From Desmodus rotundus (taxonomy: Eukaryota > Chordata > Mammalia > Chiroptera > Phyllostomidae), in assembly GCF_022682495.2 (NCBI RefSeq), contig NC_071393.1, positions 116,514,239 to 116,578,238 on the forward strand: 64,000 bases of DNA, written 5' to 3'. The notes beneath the pieces were generated by a model, which did not search any database, had not been told where the DNA came from, and saw only the letters and a list, made by a program, of their open reading frames with translations. The translations under genes were made by a program, and so were the position numbers. This document shows positions 53,395 to 64,000 of this stretch, piece after piece (position 1 is the stretch's first letter; the number at the start of each line of letters is the position of its first letter).

Positions 53395-55560
53395 GAATGA
53401 ACATTTGTTACAGTGACTGAGCATCTAGTGCATGCCAGGCACTGGCTAACTGCCAGGGATGTAATGATAAATGCCAGGGATGTAATGATAAATGAGACAG
53501 GGCCTGCTTCCACGCGGTGCACAGTCTAGCTGATAGATAGAGGGGCAGCCGCTGAATGAAAGGACAAACACAGGGCGCCAGTAGAGTTTGTAACAGAGAG
53601 CACGCACTTGGTCTGGGGTTCGGGAAAACGAGGGGGTAAAGGGATGGCAGCAACAGCCTCCCAGGCAGAGGGAACAGTTGTGCAATGGCTCAGTGGTGTG
53701 AAAAAGCACGGCACATCCCAGGAACCAGAGAAGACCAGCATTCTTGGGCAGACAGAGCAAGGAGGAAAGTGGGAAGAGAAAAGGCTGGACCCATGAGCAG
53801 GAGGGCCAGGCCCCACAGGAATGTAGAAGTCCCTCTAAGCATTCGGACTTTATTCTCCACCACTAACGGAGGATGCGGGAAGGTTTCTTGACGTAGGTGA
53901 CCTATGAACTAGGCTTTGAAGGTTGGGGAGAATTGCAGCAGGCAAAGGAAGCCCTGAGAGGCATTCCTGGTAAACAACAGAGTGAACTCTGGTCCTGAGG
54001 GAGCGAGTCCAAGGTATTGAGGAAATAGTGGGCGGCTCAGCACGGGAGGGGCTCATGGTACACACAGGGGTGTAGAGGGTAATAAGCTGAGATAGGAAGG
54101 TCAGAGACAAGCACCAGACATGGTTTGTGAAGGAGTTTGGACTTTATGCCTCAGACAATGGGGAGCCACTGAATATTTTTTGATCATTGGACAAATATGA
54201 TCAGAGCTGCCCTGAGGAAGGATGGATTTGATGGGGAAAGCAGGTGGGGGAGATTATTATTTACATGAGAGGTGATATGAGTGTAACTTTAACATTAAAC
54301 AATTTATTGAGCACATACTATGTGCCAGGAATTGTGCTGAAAGCTGGAAATGCAAAGAGGACAAGGAACTGTTCTGTCTGGCCCCATGGAACTCATAGAT
54401 GGTTAAAATGACAATGACAATACAGTGTGATGACAAGCCCAGGATGTTATGGTAACCCTTAAGAAGGGGGGGCCCTGAACTCTGCCTGAAGTGGGGGCGG
54501 TGGTCAGGAAACCTTTCTGAATGAGACTGAAGCCTCACTGGGCCTTTCTTGAGGGATGAGTTATGGGGAAAAGGGTGGAGAGCAGCATTGCAGGTGGCAG
54601 CAGCACAAGCAGAGAAGCTTGGAGGACTGAAAGCAGAATGACTGTAGGCTTGGGCGGAAGATGGGGAAGCTGGTGGTGGGTCTGCAGAGAAGGCCGGGGA
54701 AATCAGCAGGAGACAGCGAGAGCTCTGCATATTAAATAGTTTGCTTCCTTATCACTAAGGCAGTGGAAATTAATTATTCCACCTCCTTCTCTCTGTGCCT
54801 TGGGGGTGGGTGATAGATCCTTTCTATATTTGCCACTTCAGTGATACCTTAGCATTCTCTTTGTCTTTTCACTTTCCTACTTGACAACTTTAGACTTAGT
54901 AAATAATTGATCTGAAATTAATCTTACATTTTAAATGAGCTCTGTTAGACTAGTTGGTGTGATTTCAGTTGTCTGGCTGGACCCTGAGTGATAGAAAGGG
55001 CTTGAGGGATTTTCAGAGGAGATTTACATTGTAGACAGCTCTCCTTCTGGTGTTCATGGAGAATGCAGCCGGAGCCAGGAAGTCCATCTGGGCAGGGGTT
55101 GCAGTATTCCAGGGAGGGTCAGATGACAGCCTGAATGCAGACTGTGGAACGGAGGTGGAAAGGAGGGCATACGATCAAGTGAGACTCAGGAAATAGAATG
55201 CACAGAAGATAGAGACCACTCAGGTTTGCTTGGGCTTCTGGGTTTGCTTGGTGGTGGTGTTAAGGAGACTGCGTCTGAGGGGCTGTGGAACCACCGGGTA
55301 GAAATGCTCCCGACGCGGCAGCTGTATATAAAACCAGGGGTCAGGAGTTGGAATGGAGCAGATGGTTAATTAGCAAGTCAACAGAGAATAGTTGTGGCTG
55401 AGGTTCTGGATGAGTGATCACCTGCAGATCACGCGTGCCCGTGGGTGGAACCGTGGAATCCCAACCTGTAGGACATGGGCTGAGAATAGGAACCCACACA
55501 TAATCCTGAAGAGGAGCCCAGGAACCCCAAAAATGGTGGAGGAAGGACTAGGCAGGGCAC
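53395..55560 (-). repeat. Long L2 LINE tract (two or more fragments)
   Basis: L2 complement over about 2.1 kb. First terminus at 53395 ('GCATGCCAGGCACTGGCTAA', 'AGGCAGAGGGAACAGTTGTG'), then 'GGAGTTTGGACTTTATGCCT' and 'CAATGGGGAGCCACTGAATA'. A second terminus at 54290 ('ATTTATTGAGCACATACTAT', then 'GTGCCAGGAATTGTGCTGAA') is followed by inner L2 text to about 55540 ('GTATTCCAGGGAGGGTCAGA', 'TGGGCTTCTGGGTTTGCTTG'). A perfect 21-bp tandem pair lies at 53451-53492. Confidence 0.75.
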
Positions 55561-55681
55561 CCTAAGGAGGTAGACTTGTCAAGGGAGGTGTGTTATAGGC
55601 TCAGAGATACATATGCATTTTCAAAGTAATTCCTTCCCATACATTTGGAATATTAATCAGAAGCTTTTTCAAATCAATTCT

Positions 55682-55895
55682 TTTTTTTCAATCCTCATCC
55701 GAGTATACATGTATTGATTTTAGAGAGAGAGAAAGAGAGAGAGAGAGAAACGTGGGTTGGCTGCCTCCTGTATGTGCTCTGACTGGGGACCAAACCCACA
55801 ACCTGGATAAGCGCCCTGACGGGGAATCTGACACTTGACCTGTTGGGTGCACAGGACAATGCTCCAACGGAGGGAGCCACACTTGTCAGGGCTCG
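55682..55895 (-). mobile_element. Ves-type SINE (diverged subfamily)
   Basis: A T-rich start, a long GA run (55720-55750), 'GACTGGGGACCAAACCCACA' and 'GGAGGGAGCCACACTTGTCA'. Target duplication AATCAATTCT at 55672-55681 and 55896-55905. Confidence 0.9.
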
Positions 55896-55905
55896 AATCA
55901 ATTCT

Positions 55906-56165
55906 GTTGTCACCAGGCGACCTGGCCCAACCCTTTATCATTGTCCAAGTGCGTCAGGAGAAACCACCTGGCAGGAAGGAGCCAGGTGGAGGAGAGAGCA
56001 GCCAGTCTTACAGGCAATAACCAGCGATAAGGCCAGATATGTGGCAATATCAAATAATCAAGAACCAGCGTCATCTCAGGCATCAGAGTCGACTGTCTTT
56101 AGCTGGGAGACAAGGAAGGGGTGGAGGGGTGTCCCAGACACCTGGGAGGGGACGTGGGAAGGGCG
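55906..56165. other. Intergenic stretch with no recognised feature
   Basis: Nothing was recognised. Confidence 0.4.
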
Positions 56166-56169
56166 CACG

Positions 56170-56360
56170 TTTATGGAGTGGGCCAGGTGCAGTGCTGGGC
56201 TCTTTGCGTGTTATCCCAATTAACCCACCCAACGGCCCCGCCCCTTTGAAAGATAAAGAAGCTGAGGCTCAGAAAGGTTGAATAATGTACCCAATGTCGC
56301 ATAATAACCAGGTGACCAAAGATTTGAGCCCAGAAGGCCAAAGTCTGTGCTATCTCAAAT
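56170..56360 (-). repeat. MIR SINE
   Basis: 'GATAAAGAAGCTGAGGCTCA', 'GAAAGGTTGAATAATGTACC' and 'GATTTGAGCCCAGAAGGCCA' are the MIR complement. Confidence 0.82.
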
Positions 56361-56799
56361 GAGCCCTTGGTCTCCAACCCAGTCCATTTCCCTGGTGACC
56401 TGATGGGCTACATTCTTTAATTTTGGGCACTGATACAAACCTTCCCGTTGAAGCTTGAACTGAGAGATGGCTCAGCACCCAATCGGCAGCTTGACTTAGG
56501 TGTTCTACACGAGTGGTTCACTGCTGGTGCTTTCCTTCACACCAGACTTCCTGTTTCATCACGCACACCCATTGTCTCACTCCTGGGTTTCTTGCCAAGA
56601 GCCTTCCTTGCCACTCCCGGGATGAGGGTGAGGTGACTGGGGAACCGGCTGCAATGAGGAGTCTGTCAGACCTGCTTACCTTCCAGACACCCTGAGACTT
56701 GATGAGCAACCAGCGACTCTGGGGGTGGGCCAATTTCCACCCAATTTCTGAGACCCTACAAGACCCCTTTTGAGCCTGATTACAGGTCAAATAATGATA

Positions 56800-56950
56800 A
56801 TGGCTAAAAGGGACTGAGTGGCTTTTGTACGCCAAGCTTTGGGCTGTCTGCCTTCCAGGTGTTGTTTCACATAATCCTTAACACAGCCCCATGATGTCAG
56901 TATGATTGTTACGCCCGTTCTGCACGAAAGGGAGTAGGCTCAAGGAAAGG
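56800..56950 (-). repeat. MIR SINE fragment
   Basis: 'GTTTCACATAATCCTTAACA' then 'CAGCCCCATGATGTCAGTAT' are the MIR complement. The 56361-56799 stretch before it has nothing recognised. Confidence 0.65.
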
Positions 56951-58125
56951 TGTCTGCACCTAGGAAGCACCAGGAATGTCTGCATCAAAGGCACAGAGAG
57001 GTGCCTGCCACGCCACCCTCACTTCCTCTTCTGTCCCTGCCTCCAAGTGCCCTGATCCATGAGAAGTCCCTCCTCCCTTTTGACTAAGGCCAGAGGAAAT
57101 TCTGACCAGGGCTGCAAGATGGTGGCAAAGAGAATGCGTGCCTTGGGTACACCTGGAGTCCCAATGGGAAACTTTTACTCCATAATTATTTTTTACACGG
57201 AGAGAAATAAAAAGCTCTGCCCTGTGTTACAGGTACTTACACCATCAGTGGAGCCAGTAAAGAAGGAGTGTGTGTGTGTGTGTGTGCTTCTACCTGTGTA
57301 GGTGCACACACGTGTATATGAAGGTGGGGTAGGAATTAGCAAACCAACCTCGCAGACCTTTCTTGTTTTTAGGATCATACGTAGCTTCAGTGCCTGCATT
57401 TTCTAAACCAAAAGTCAGGCCACATGGACTGGCCAGAACAACTGTCTTTGAGCGGACAATACAGCAACAATGAAACTGGTGCCATCCACATGAGATACGG
57501 AGGCTATTGGCTAATAATTCAGCAGAGGTGCCCAGTGTGCTGTGGGGGACGTCCCAGAGGCCTCTGGGAGAGACGATATTTGGCTAAGCGTTGAGGCCTG
57601 GATATGTGAGCATAGATTTGCCAGCCGCCCACAGCCCACTAAGGTTCAGCATTGTTTCATGTGCTTTTAAAGATGCTGTTAGAGAGGATCTGATATTCTC
57701 AGAACATTCCAGAGAAATGTCATAGCCTAAAGTTAGAGGAAAGATGTGAAACAATGTCTTCTTTTAGGGTCTATTATGGAGTATATTATATTAATAATTG
57801 AGTGAAAAAAATGTATATGTATATTCGTGAAGAACTGAACCAGCCCTGCCCACATATGAGGTCAAAAAGATGACCTCTGCTTAAAATCCCCAGGAAGTGA
57901 AGATAAAAGTGATTTTTGTTTTGTGTGACATGAATTCAGAAAACATGTGCCGCTTCCTACTATTACTGCCCACTAGCTCCCAGGTACGGGGGGCCGGACA
58001 CAAGAAGACTGAGGCTAGGATTGCAGTGATAACGGGGGCGACAGACGTGCAGGGGTAATTATGGCCTGGTGTGATATTGGCAAGTGCGATACGCTGTGGA
58101 GTCCAAAGGATGATAAATTCATTCT
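56951..58125. other. Intergenic stretch; (GT)n microsatellite
   Basis: A perfect GT run lies at about 57269-57286. Otherwise unrecognised. Confidence 0.5.
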
Positions 58126-58129
58126 TGGG

Positions 58130-58670
58130 AAGGGCTGGGTATGGGTTCCCTATCGCTGCATTGCAGATTCCCAAAAACTTGGCGGCTTGAAACCACAAAC
58201 ATCTATTATCTCATGGTTCTTGTGTGCCGGGCGTCCAGGCAGGGCCTACCGGGTCTTCCGCTCAGGGCCTCACCAGGCTGCCTTCCCATCTGAGTTTCAG
58301 GTCCTCTTCCAGGCTCACATGGCTACTTCCTTCAGTCTGTATGACTGTTGTCCCCACTTTCCTCCTAGCTGTCAGTAGGGACCATTCTCCAAATCCTCTG
58401 CTGCTCTCAAGTCCTTGTCACATGGCTCTTTCCACAGGCCCTCTAACCACATGGCATTTTGCTCCTTCAAGGCCAGCAGGAGAGTCTAATTTCGACAGGG
58501 CAGGGTGGGGGGCCGAGTTCCCAGTTTCTCTTTTGGAGAGCTCACCTAATTAGCTCAGACCTACCCAGGATAATATTTCTTTGAATCAACTCTTAATTAC
58601 ATCTGCCAAATGCCTTCTGCCGTAATCAAGGGAGTGATATCACATCATATTCACAGATGCTACCCACACT
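58130..58670 (-). mobile_element. MLT1-like LTR (MaLR)
   Basis: 'ACTTGGCGGCTTGAAACCAC', 'CATCTATTATCTCATGGTTC', 'TTAATTACATCTGCCAAATG' and 'TACCCACACTCAAGG' match the complement of an MLT1-group LTR. Confidence 0.7.
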
Positions 58671-61600
58671 CAAGGGTATCCAAGGGCATGAGAGACATGC
58701 ACACCGGAGGGCAGGAATCTGGGGCCCATTTTAGAAGTCTGCTTACCCAAGGAAGAGGAACGTGCCAGGCTAGGCTACCCTTGAGCTGAGTACTGAAGAA
58801 TGAATTTAAATGCTCTGGGCTGCCAAGGAAGAGAGGCATTTGGACAGGGCAGAGGGAAGCATGGAAAGGACATAACCGTAAACAAAGGTACAAGAGCGTG
58901 AGGAAACCTATTCAGTCACAGTGGCGTTGTCCAGTGGGGCCATGGGCTGGGGTGGGATTGAGAAAAGAGAGACATTAAGTCATGAACACCATGTTCTTTC
59001 AATGAGTCCTTGGCCTGGTGATGGTACAGTGTAGGCTAAAGACAAAAACTGTCAAACAGTAATAATTTCACTTTAAAGCTCCCTCCACTCGCATTTCTCC
59101 ATTCCTCCATCCCATCTCCTTTAGAAAGGTCCTTTCCCGGAAGTCTCTCTCCAGGGGTCCCTGACCTTACCCGTCAGTGCTCCACAGCTCTGCAGGTCTG
59201 ACAAGATGGAAACCCACACTCTTCCCGGACACTTACACCCAGGCTTCTGAGGGGGAGCAGCCTCTCGCTTACTGAGTCATCTTCTGGATGCTCTTTGAGT
59301 GTGTGTGTGGAGAGGAATCGAAGAAGCCGGAGAGCTAGTCCATCTACACACATATAAAAAGCTAACAGAGGAGAAGTTGGAAGAAAGAGAGAAATATTCA
59401 CCGGGGCTGGGTGTCTGGAAGTTTTAGGGGGCTCAGAGCAGCTATAAGGTTCAGAGAGGAGAGGAAAGGGGAGGTTCAGAAGTGTAGTTGTGTTTACTGA
59501 CTAGGTCCTTCTTTTTGATGTTATTTTTGCTCTTCTCAACACTTAAATAAAAATGAGGATAAAAATTTAAATGAGTTTTTAATTAGATTATTTTGCCTAT
59601 GTAAGTGTGGTTTGGTTTGGTTTTGGAAGATGGTACTGTGAAGATCCTAGGCCATGCGGGAGCTCCGGGATTTATTCAGGTTACCTTAAAAGGAAAAGGA
59701 GTTGATAAATCACTGATACCTCCTTGTGAAGTAGTTTAATCACTACCAACCTCTCTGAAGTATTTACTTAAAAGAGAACACCCCCCACCTCCAGAAATTA
59801 ACGTGTTCTAGTAGAATTTCAGAAGTCACGGTAGAGCGTGATGGTCTTTCTTAAAAACACAAACAAAACACCAGCCGGTTTCATTCTGCCTTGTCTCTGC
59901 TATTAATGTAATTTCTCTGGTCTCTGTTTCCTGGGGTCGGCTATGCTTCCTCCTTTGGAATTTATATTGGAATTTATATCTGGTACCCAGAGATCAAGAT
60001 AACAAAGCTTTAACTACATATTTTTGGGGAGAAAAATATTTGCCCTTCCCACCTTTAAGCGGAAAAAGAACAGATCACCCTGCTGCCTCAGCTGGACAGC
60101 ATTTCTGCCCATGACACCTGTGAGCAGTGATCTTGGCTTCCAGACAAGGTCAAGTTCCCGAGGCCTACAGAACAGTCAGCCAAATTCACCCAGCCTTGTC
60201 CCTCGTCCTGATGCCGTGGTACAGCCTTTTAATCTCCCCATGGTGTGTGTTTGGTCAGACTGAAGCAAACGTAGTACAAATTTGGTTTTGTTTGGCAGGA
60301 TGGGTTTCTAAAGGAGGGACATCCCAGCCACATAGGCCAGAGAGAAGTGGTGTGGAGGGCAGCGAAGAAGTGGGAGATAAAATGGGGGCTGGTATGGAAA
60401 CTGACTCCCTCCCAAAAAGCCTGGAACATTCTTCTCAAAGCCCCAAACAGCCAAGCTCCTTACACCAGCTCCAAGCTATTCCCTTGAAATGTTCTTCCCA
60501 GAGCAGGGCTCCACACAGCGCACACGAACAGCTCGTGCACACACACACACACACACACACTCTCTCTGTCTGGTGACAGATTGGGCCTGAAGAACCTGGC
60601 AGTCTGCGTGGCCGATGGCAGTGTTGAGCCTGTCCTCACTGTCTCCCAGGAGCCCCACTGCAGACGCGGGTGCGCGTCAGTGCCTGCTCTAATTTTATCC
60701 CTGCTTGATGGAGGAGACTCACTGAGCAGCAGGGAGGCTGCTATTTTGGGTCTCTCTGTGGCTCTGGGTTATATAAAGACTATTGCCGTGACCTGCATTG
60801 CTTCATGGCTGTGCCTCACTCTTGTGCGTCCTGTCACAATATGTCATCAGTTCAGACATTCACACACACATGCCCGGGGCTCTCGGGGCATGGGAAGGGA
60901 GGCGTGTGCTGGAGGGCTGTGTGTGTACGTGCACGCGTGTGCACCTGTGCCCTTCTGCCAGCTCGCTGGGAGGAGGCATATGCTCCCTGCATACACTACC
61001 GGGCGGGGGAATAGTGTGTGAAAGATCTTTCTGATGGAGGAGCGCGAGTGTGTGTGCCCCGGGCCGCAGGACACAGCGTGTTTGTGAGCTGATGTTGTGG
61101 GTCTGCTGTTGGCATGGCGATAAGAGTAACTTCTACTTCAATAACTCTTTTCATTTTGAAGGAACCCAAAAGTTTCATAAATTATATGCAAACAGCTCTG
61201 CCTCTGAATGGCAGGAATTTTTCATCTGGAATTAGGAGCAGCCAGACAGACAAACATGAAAGCCTGAATTTAGGGATGGGTGGATGACAGAAGATGACAT
61301 TTCCCACATCACCTTTCAATCTTTCTTGGAAATTTTCCCTTACAGATCAAAAACCCTATGCGGCTGGTATTGTGACTCCTGCGTAAAGATAGGAGCTTGC
61401 TAGATTTAGTCATGTCTGATATCTAATTTATCTTTGTATCTCCTAGTACTAAATCTTAATAAATAGTTTAGGAATGTAAGTTTTGATGAACATACAGCAG
61501 AATCCTAGTAGAATATAGTTCATTAGTCTGTGAATTTAAAAGAACCGGATTTCTCAAAATATACCTTGTACACGCAGAACAAGCCTGAAGGAGCCTGATG

Positions 61601-62195
61601 AGCTTACCGCACAGGTATTTGCCTCATCCCCCAGTATAAGCAGGGGAGAGATGTTCTGTACTCAGTGAGCTGCGCGTCTCCCACATATAATCACCCAGGG
61701 TATATTTTGGCTGACGTGATGGAGCCCATAAGGTATTACCCAGGGGAGTGAGAACTTGGCAGGTACACAGCTTGGCTCTTGGATCCTGACAGAATGTGAG
61801 GCCTGGGGCTGGCACTCCTGTTTCTGATGTGGGTTCTCTGTCCTTGGCAGCTACCATGGCCAGCCACCACGGCTGTGGGGCCCCGTTACTAGTGACTTCG
61901 CTCAGGCACTGTTTCTTAGCTGCTCTTTGAAAGGCATTGAAGACCCTTCTCTTCCACTGGCCAAAACACTTCTAAAGGATTTTAGAGAGAAAAAGTCTGG
62001 AGCTTTCCATGAAGAAAATCAGAAGAATCTGGCAGCCTGCCACCAAGGACTGAAGGGAACTGGACCGGATTCAAAGACAGGGCTTGCAGGGGCCGGATGG
62101 GGAAATGAAGCTAGGAATGGGGAAGGCATGAATGAATCACTGTGTCTAGTTTATTAATAATTGACTTAAACAGAATCTCACCACTCATGCTTCTC
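58671..62195. other. Intergenic block with little repeat content
   Basis: About 3.5 kb in which no repeat family is clear, unlike most of the window. It holds a (CA)n run at 60537-60560, a tandem 12-mer at 59956-59979, TGAGTCA at 59273-59279, a homeodomain-type TTAATTAGATTA at about 59580, and an octamer-like ATGCAAA at 61186-61192. Overlapping frames of up to 149 codons (60127-60576, 60581-61021) have no recognised domain. Best read as non-coding, possibly regulatory. Confidence 0.5.
60537..60560. repeat. (CA)n microsatellite
   Basis: An uninterrupted CA run followed by a TCTCTCTGTC tail. Confidence 0.92.
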
Positions 62196-62249
62196 CCCTC
62201 TGCCCCTGGCTGGGGACAGGCACTCACCCCTCTGGCTCCTCATTGGTCC

Positions 62250-62685
62250 CCCTTGAGCCCCCTCCAAAAGTGATCTTTCTGAAACATAAGTCTGACCACC
62301 TCACTCTATAAACTTCTTCAGTTTCTTCACTTCTCTCTCCACAGAAAACCCAGATGCTTTAGCAGGCGTACAGGGCTCTCTGTGATCTGGGGCCTGATTT
62401 TCTCTCTGGCATAGCTTACATAGCAACCCTCTCAGCCCTCCCCAAAGCAGGCCACCTCCCTCTCCTACTCTTTGCACCTGCTGATGCCTTAAAGCTGGTC
62501 GAACCAGTTGCAATTCCCTGAATGAGCTAAACTCTCTTGCTCTCTGTGTGTTGAAGGGACCCTTCCATCTATCCGGAATGCCCTTCCATCTGTCTGGAAT
62601 ACTCTTCCATTTTCCCCCCAGAGTTTCCTTTAGGCCTCAACTCAAACAGCACCTTTTCTAGGAAGTTGTATTAACCCCTCCAGGC
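62250..62685 (+). repeat. L2 LINE 3' region
   Basis: 'AAGTCTGACCACCTCACTCT', 'GGGCTCTCTGTGATCTGGGG', 'CTCTTTGCACCTGCTGATGC' and 'CCTCAACTCAAACAGCACCT' are forward L2 in order. Confidence 0.82.
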
Positions 62686-64000
62686 CTGGATCAGGGACAG
62701 ATGAAATTGGAGAGGCAAGGCCAGGTCCTGGAAAATCTGACCATGAGCAATACCGGTCAGCCCATAATCTCCGTCTCCAACGCCCAAGACAGAGGGGCTG
62801 GTCCTGCCCCACCTGGGTCAGTGCAGGCAGCACTGCTGCTTGGGGCCGTATAGTTAGTGTGAGGCCCATGGCGTCACAGAGACCAGCCGTCACCGATTCA
62901 CATGTTTGCTATAGTGTGCACAGGGTCTGCCTATTTTGTACTCCACTCCACCATTCATCTGTGGAGTGAGGGGGGGGCTTGCATGAGGACCTCAGTGTCC
63001 TTCACGGAGGACCTCTGACCTCCATCCATGTTGGCCCCGTGGTGCCCTGGAGGAACTGCCAAGGCAGCTGCGGTTCTGCCACCACCCCCAGAACCGGACA
63101 GCTCCATCCCGCTGGCTGGCCGCTCCCTGCTCTCCCTACTCAGGAGGGAAGCCAGTGTGCTGAGCACCTCATACTCAACTGGTTTAGATTCGCCACTTTG
63201 GGTCCAGGTGGCAGCTGACACTGGTATTTCTGAGAAAATGAACACAGGATTAGAGGCAGCCCTATTCTGTAAATCAGATTTCAAAATGTACCAAGAACGG
63301 CTCTTTAATGAAATCCCTGATACAGGCTTTATATAGGAAGTAACTTTTTTTTTCTCCTGACAGAAGAGTAAATATTTTTTTTATTTTTGAAAGCAGAACC
63401 TTAAGGAAACAATTGTTGTGTTTGACAAGCCGTTCAAAAGATCTAGTACAGAATCCCAAACACATGCGCCCAGCGGCACAGGTGGGCCTGCAGAGGCCAC
63501 ACAGAAACAAAGCGTTTATGGCCAAACAGATTTAAGGGTGGTCATGGGAATGTTACTCCCACTCTAGAAGATTCCGGAAGCACTAAGCACATCAGAGGCT
63601 CTCAGAAGCTTGACCATAGATCTGCTCTTTGACAGCACTGGAGAGAAAGTGACACGCTGGTCACATGGAGGTAGAGTGGGACCTTCGTAGACAAGGCTGA
63701 AAATTACTTCTGGGAGCACATGAGTCCAGCTGAGAGTAAGTTCTTCAAGGACAACGCATGTACATTTCGCTCTCCAGCTGTGAGCAGAATTACGATGAGT
63801 GAGCCCCTCAGCCAGCACCCACTGCGACAGGGAGCGAACGGGTAGGTGAACAAGTCTGTCAGCTTGTTTTTAAAAAGAACCACGGTGACAAGCCCCCGAG
63901 GATGCGCCCCGCCGCGCACAGACGTCCTTTTCAGAGGTCAGTGAGGCCAGGTTGTCCACCTGGCCGCCAGCCGCGAGGACGTTCCTCCCACTGAAAGTGC
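62686..64000. other. Intergenic stretch to the right edge
   Basis: No gene, RNA or clear repeat was recognised. A G run lies at 62971-62978 and T/A runs at 63347-63391. FOS, expected further to the right if human gene order holds, has not begun. Confidence 0.45.

Noticed and set aside
54257..54730. 157-codon frame on the minus strand
   Set aside because: Translation of L2 3' sequence.
60127..61021. Frames of 149 and 146 codons on the plus strand
   Set aside because: No domain and no exon structure. One runs through a (CA)n microsatellite.
19381..64000. FOS coding exons
   Set aside because: No bZIP or other FOS protein sequence was found on either strand. The gene, if syntenic, begins beyond the right edge.

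Overview
The window looks like nuclear DNA from a bat of the suborder Yangochiroptera. At least eleven copies of a tRNA-derived SINE with the Ves head (GCCCTGGCTGGTGTGGCTCA), a pyrimidine-rich tail and an A-rich end are scattered through it, and Ves is a family known from those bats. The deeper background is ordinary placental-mammal repeat DNA: MIR, L2, MER5/MER20-type hAT elements, MLT1 LTRs, L1ME and younger L1. The species cannot be fixed from sequence alone, and no Helitron was noticed.

Genes. One protein-coding gene is supported: TMED10 (p24 delta/TMP21), on the minus strand. Exon 1 (75 codons with the start ATG) is at 18701-18477 and exon 2 (37 codons plus one base) at 764-653. They are separated by a 17.7 kb intron with correct GT and AG boundaries. 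Later exons lie beyond the left edge. The promoter is a CpG-rich region at about 18.2-19.2 kb carrying YY1, E-box, ETS, RFX-like, CCAAT and GC-box motifs. A strong splice-donor-like GTGAGT on the plus strand at 19318 could belong to a divergent transcript.

From about 19.4 kb to the right edge (about 45 kb) no coding gene could be supported. In human the next gene on this side of TMED10 is FOS, so this is probably the TMED10-FOS intergenic region, where distal FOS regulatory elements may sit. FOS itself is not in the window. That territory holds an RPL29 processed pseudogene (29747-30425), an ORF1-only L1 ('half-L1' type, 21348-23227) with a perfect 15-bp target duplication, a solo retroviral LTR (31107-31581), a second probable LTR with a duplicated U3 block (about 26631-27375), a 210-bp TA-flanked MITE (53022-53231), a nested L2/L1/Ves/Ves stack (24.5-26.0 kb) and a 2.1 kb run of L2 (53.4-55.6 kb).

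I found no new multi-gene system, CRISPR array or RNA gene. The best leads are the ORF1-only L1, the unnamed MITE, the bidirectional-promoter candidate at TMED10, and short non-repeat blocks near 59.5, 60.0 and 61.2 kb that could be regulatory. Repeat family names and edges are from pattern recognition without a library search. Edges flanked by target-site duplications are accurate to the base; the others are approximate.
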